DNA of 64,000 bases, taken from NCBI RefSeq assembly GCF_000016285.1, contig NC_011989.1:561001-625000 (forward strand). Direction: 5' to 3'. Position numbers and translations under genes: made by a program. Every line of letters begins with the position of its first letter. Position 1 is the first letter of the stretch. The notes beneath the pieces are model-generated. The model was not told where the DNA came from and searched no databases. It saw only the letters and a program-made list of their open reading frames with translations. This DNA comes from Allorhizobium ampelinum S4 (GTDB lineage: Bacteria > Pseudomonadota > Alphaproteobacteria > Rhizobiales > Rhizobiaceae). This document shows positions 62,089 through 64,000 of this stretch, in pieces.

Positions 62089-62967
62089 ATGCAGCAGCGC
62101 GACCTCCCTTCGGGCCATAAAAGGCCGGACGGAAGCCTGGAAGCCCACCGCATGCGGCGGCGAGGGCTGAGGCTGTTCGCCGTGATTTTCCTGTTATTTT
62201 GTTGCAGCATCGCTATCGCGGTGTTGACGGCAGACGATCAGCGCCGGCTCAATCAACTGATCGAGAGCGTCAAAGATGTCCTGCCCTGGCAAAGCCGAGA
62301 GGAGCCGGAGCCGATCGTGTTGCGGGGAAAACGCCTCGCGTCCGCGCAGATGCCCTCCGAGCAGGTGATGGTACCCGCCCGATTTTTCGACATGCCGCCG
62401 CTGCTCGACATTGCAGCGCCGGTGCGCAAGTTTCGCGTCTCCGGCAAGACGCTTTGTGAGCAGATCAAGGCGGCCGGGCTGGGGACTGCCGATTGGGTGC
62501 AGAACCCTTTCTCGCCCGGGATTTTCAATTGTATCGCTGAAACCAGTCTGCCCGCCACAAAGCCTGATGGTGACGCCCCCTCATTCTTCATGGTGGTGCG
62601 GGGGACACCGGATGGCCAGATCACCCAGATCCGGATCAAGGTCATCGAGGTCAAATCCAGTCAGCAGATCTGGCAGCGTTATGATGCTGCCCTCGATCTC
62701 ATTCTCAACGCCAGTCGCTGGCCGGATTTTGCCGGTGATTTCGACCGGATGCGCTCGCTTGAACCCTTCGAGGCCAACCACTTCGGCATATCTTTGAAAT
62801 TCACCAAGGAATTCATGGGGCCGGAGCGCTATAACATTATCTTCATGCCTGAGGATGATGGAGAGCTGGAGCGGCGCACGAGAGCCGCGCTGAATGCGCA
62901 GCCAAGCCTGAAGACGGCGCCTCTGACTGCCAATTTCTGGCCCAGACAGGTCTTGGGAGGGAGATAA
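62089..62967 (+). CDS. Conserved membrane-anchored protein of unknown function
   Basis: A 292-residue protein with one membrane helix near the start (LRLFAVIFLLFCCSIAIAVL) and a periplasmic domain with two Cys (TLCEQIKAAG, IFNCIAETS). ATG 62152 gives a tighter signal-anchor. It resembles uncharacterised proteins conserved in rhizobia. It is alone between the receptor and the flagellar genes. Confidence 0.65.
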   Translation: MQQRDLPSGHKRPDGSLEAHRMRRRGLRLFAVIFLLFCCSIAIAVLTADDQRRLNQLIESVKDVLPWQSREEPEPIVLRGKRLASAQMPSEQVMVPARFFDMPPLLDIAAPVRKFRVSGKTLCEQIKAAGLGTADWVQNPFSPGIFNCIAETSLPATKPDGDAPSFFMVVRGTPDGQITQIRIKVIEVKSSQQIWQRYDAALDLILNASRWPDFAGDFDRMRSLEPFEANHFGISLKFTKEFMGPERYNIIFMPEDDGELERRTRAALNAQPSLKTAPLTANFWPRQVLGGR

Positions 62968-63040
62968 GCTTTGGAAACCGGGAAAAGTTTGGGTGCAAGG
63001 GCTGACAGCGCGTTGAGCCGGGATGAGATAATGCCTGGCT

Positions 63041-63074
63041 CAGTTCCGTGCGCCATATAAGGCGCACGGAACTG
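63041..63074. terminator. Perfect 14-bp hairpin downstream of the membrane protein gene
   Basis: cagttccgtgcgcc-atataa-ggcgcacggaactg is a perfect 14-bp stem with a 6-base loop, 74 bp after the plus-strand stop at 62967. It lacks a long T run but could work as a terminator, possibly in both directions. Confidence 0.6.
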
Positions 63075-63136
63075 TGTAATTTCGAATATCTTACAGCCTG
63101 TTCAAGGCCCCAGGGGTTTAGATATTGATATATAGA

Positions 63137-63169
63137 ATACCCAGGGTCATCAGCGATGACTCTGGGTAT
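63137..63169. terminator. Hairpin at the end of the flagellar unit
   Basis: atacccagggtca-tcagcga-tgactctgggtat is a 13-bp stem with one mismatch, ending 7 bp before the minus-strand stop at 63176. It probably terminates the flhB-side transcript. Confidence 0.55.
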
Positions 63170-63175
63170 AATCCC

Positions 63176-63619
63176 TTACATGACAAAACTGGGTGCCGGG
63201 AGATTGGGCACGAAGCGGGCTTCGTTCATGCATTGCGCCAGAAGGGCGGTGTTTTCATGCGGGTCGGCCGATGGGTTCTTGAAGGAGATGTGGTTGATCT
63301 CCAACCCGGCATGGTCGTGGCTCAACGTCAGTTGGGCATAGATGGTGATGTCGCGCGGTTTGATTTCGAGGTCCAAAACCACTTCAGGCGTCTCGCCCCA
63401 GTCCAGCTTGTATTCGCCTGCGGCACCGAAATTGACCGTGCCGGGATGAAAGTAAAGCTCAGCGGCAGAAGACACGAGATCAGCAATATTACCGAAAAAC
63501 TCCAGACGGATCAGCGATATCAGATCCGCCGCATCCAGTAACCGTAGTTCTGAGGCGACGGGGCTAATAGCTTGTGCAACTATTTTTTCGCGTTCAGTCG
63601 TATATTTGCATTTTTTCAT
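63176..63619 (-). CDS. Conserved protein downstream of flhB
   Basis: A 147-residue protein 5 bp after flhB. It reads LRLLDAADLISLIRLEFFGN, IADLVSSAAELYFHPGTVNF and VVLDLEIKPRDITIYAQLTL. It is a cytoplasmic protein regularly found after flhB in rhizobia and without a firm function. Probably co-transcribed with flhB. Confidence 0.8.
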   Translation of the reverse strand: MKKCKYTTEREKIVAQAISPVASELRLLDAADLISLIRLEFFGNIADLVSSAAELYFHPGTVNFGAAGEYKLDWGETPEVVLDLEIKPRDITIYAQLTLSHDHAGLEINHISFKNPSADPHENTALLAQCMNEARFVPNLPAPSFVM

Positions 63620-63624
63620 GTTCT

Positions 63625-64000
63625 TTAGCGTAACCGCCTCTTGTTCTTGCTGTCGGCAGCGTATAGTCTTTGTACTATCTCAGCGACGGCCTTGTAAAAT
63701 ATCGGTGGGATGACACTATCCACCGAGACTTGCGCAAACATGGAGCGGGCGAGCGGCGGATCCTCGAAAATCGGGATATTATTTTCCTCGGCGATTTCGC
63801 GAATCTTCAATGCAATCAGATCCTGACCCTTGGCAAGCACGATCGGTGCTTCCATTTCGGTGCGCACATAGCGCAGGGCCACGGCGAAATGGGTGGGATT
63901 GGTGATGATCATCGTGGCGCGCGGCACGTTGTTCATCATCCGCCTGCGGGCCTGGTCGCGCTGGGCGGAACGTTGGCGTGCCTTGACGACCGGGTCGCCC
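63625..64000 (-). CDS. flhB: Flagellar export apparatus protein FlhB, C-terminal part
   Basis: The C-terminal ~125 residues of FlhB; the gene continues beyond the right edge. The self-cleavage motif NPTH is present ([20 protein letters not shown]), with [20 protein letters not shown] and [19 protein letters not shown] following, as in FlhB/YscU. It switches substrate type in the flagellar secretion system. Part of a chromosomal flagellar cluster. Confidence 0.95.
   Translation of the reverse strand, partial: GDPVVKARQRSAQRDQARRRMMNNVPRATMIITNPTHFAVALRYVRTEMEAPIVLAKGQDLIALKIREIAEENNIPIFEDPPLARSMFAQVSVDSVIPPIFYKAVAEIVQRLYAADSKNKRRLR

Noticed and set aside
1..64000. CRISPR arrays and rRNA genes
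   Set aside because: No regularly spaced repeats of suitable length and no rRNA sequence were seen.

Overview
The window looks like Rhizobiales (Rhizobiaceae, Agrobacterium/Allorhizobium/Rhizobium-like) DNA. It divides into a large integrated mobile island (about 1-50857) and a stretch of chromosomal backbone (about 50858-64000). The backbone call rests on the end of flhB with its usual small downstream gene, a KpsE/KpsT-type polysaccharide exporter with glycosyltransferases, an ABC-F ATPase, an RpiR regulator and a TonB siderophore receptor preceded by an RirA-type (IRO) box. The island call rests on a tyrosine integrase (49760-50791) that ends just before a 46-bp copy of the 3' half of a tRNA-Thr(GGT) gene (50812-50857), a classic attachment-site duplication. 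The other end of the island, with the complete tRNA gene, is not in the window, so the island is at least 50.8 kb.

Island layout. 1-1024: an IS630 element cut by the window edge, inserted in an IS66 relic, then an HNH protein. 1782-6139: a tight three-gene operon of a SIR2-like NADase, a HerA ATPase with a C-terminal KTSC domain, and a putative PD-(D/E)XK nuclease. This resembles SIR2-HerA anti-phage systems with extra parts and is the best candidate for a novel system. 6360-14197: small metabolic and regulatory modules (TetR with a tautomerase-like protein and a VOC protein; a lone recombinase; TetR-YciI-Tag with a frameshifted tag; an MBL hydrolase-tautomerase operon opposite a LysR gene). 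15187-20566: mostly unrecognised genes plus an AAA/DUF4143 ATPase and an Xre regulator. 20652-26560: conjugal DNA-processing genes traG and traD facing traA, with an IncQ/Ti-type oriT between them. No mating-pore genes are visible here.

26732-35750 is a nested insertion-sequence cluster: an IS21 element, a stump of an IS66 element, an istB relic, an IS66 element (29588-35323, target duplication acttcatc) split inside tnpA by a second IS66 element (29784-32651, target duplication cctggcgc), and an ISL3 relic. 35793-39205 encodes an exported lipoprotein, a trypsin-like protease and a subtilisin-like protease in one operon. 39300-42726 holds gene relics (parB, tetR, xthA), a HEPN-like protein, a VapBC toxin-antitoxin pair and an unknown protein. 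43211-46426 encodes a metallophosphoesterase fused to a degenerate P-loop (STAND-like) region, a second candidate defence protein. 46855-47816 is a ParA/ribbon-helix-helix partition pair with palindromic upstream sites; 48224-49085 is a complete IS5-family element; 49363-50791 is the small HTH/integrase module at the island end.

Backbone layout. The island border lies about 20 bp from a capsule-type ABC permease gene that keeps only its first 68 codons, so the polysaccharide exporter (two KpsE-like proteins, KpsT, two glycosyltransferases, all on the minus strand) probably lost its permease when or after the island arrived. Next come an ABC-F gene convergent with an rpiR-type regulator, a TonB-dependent receptor, a conserved membrane-anchored protein, two hairpins, and the flagellar genes.
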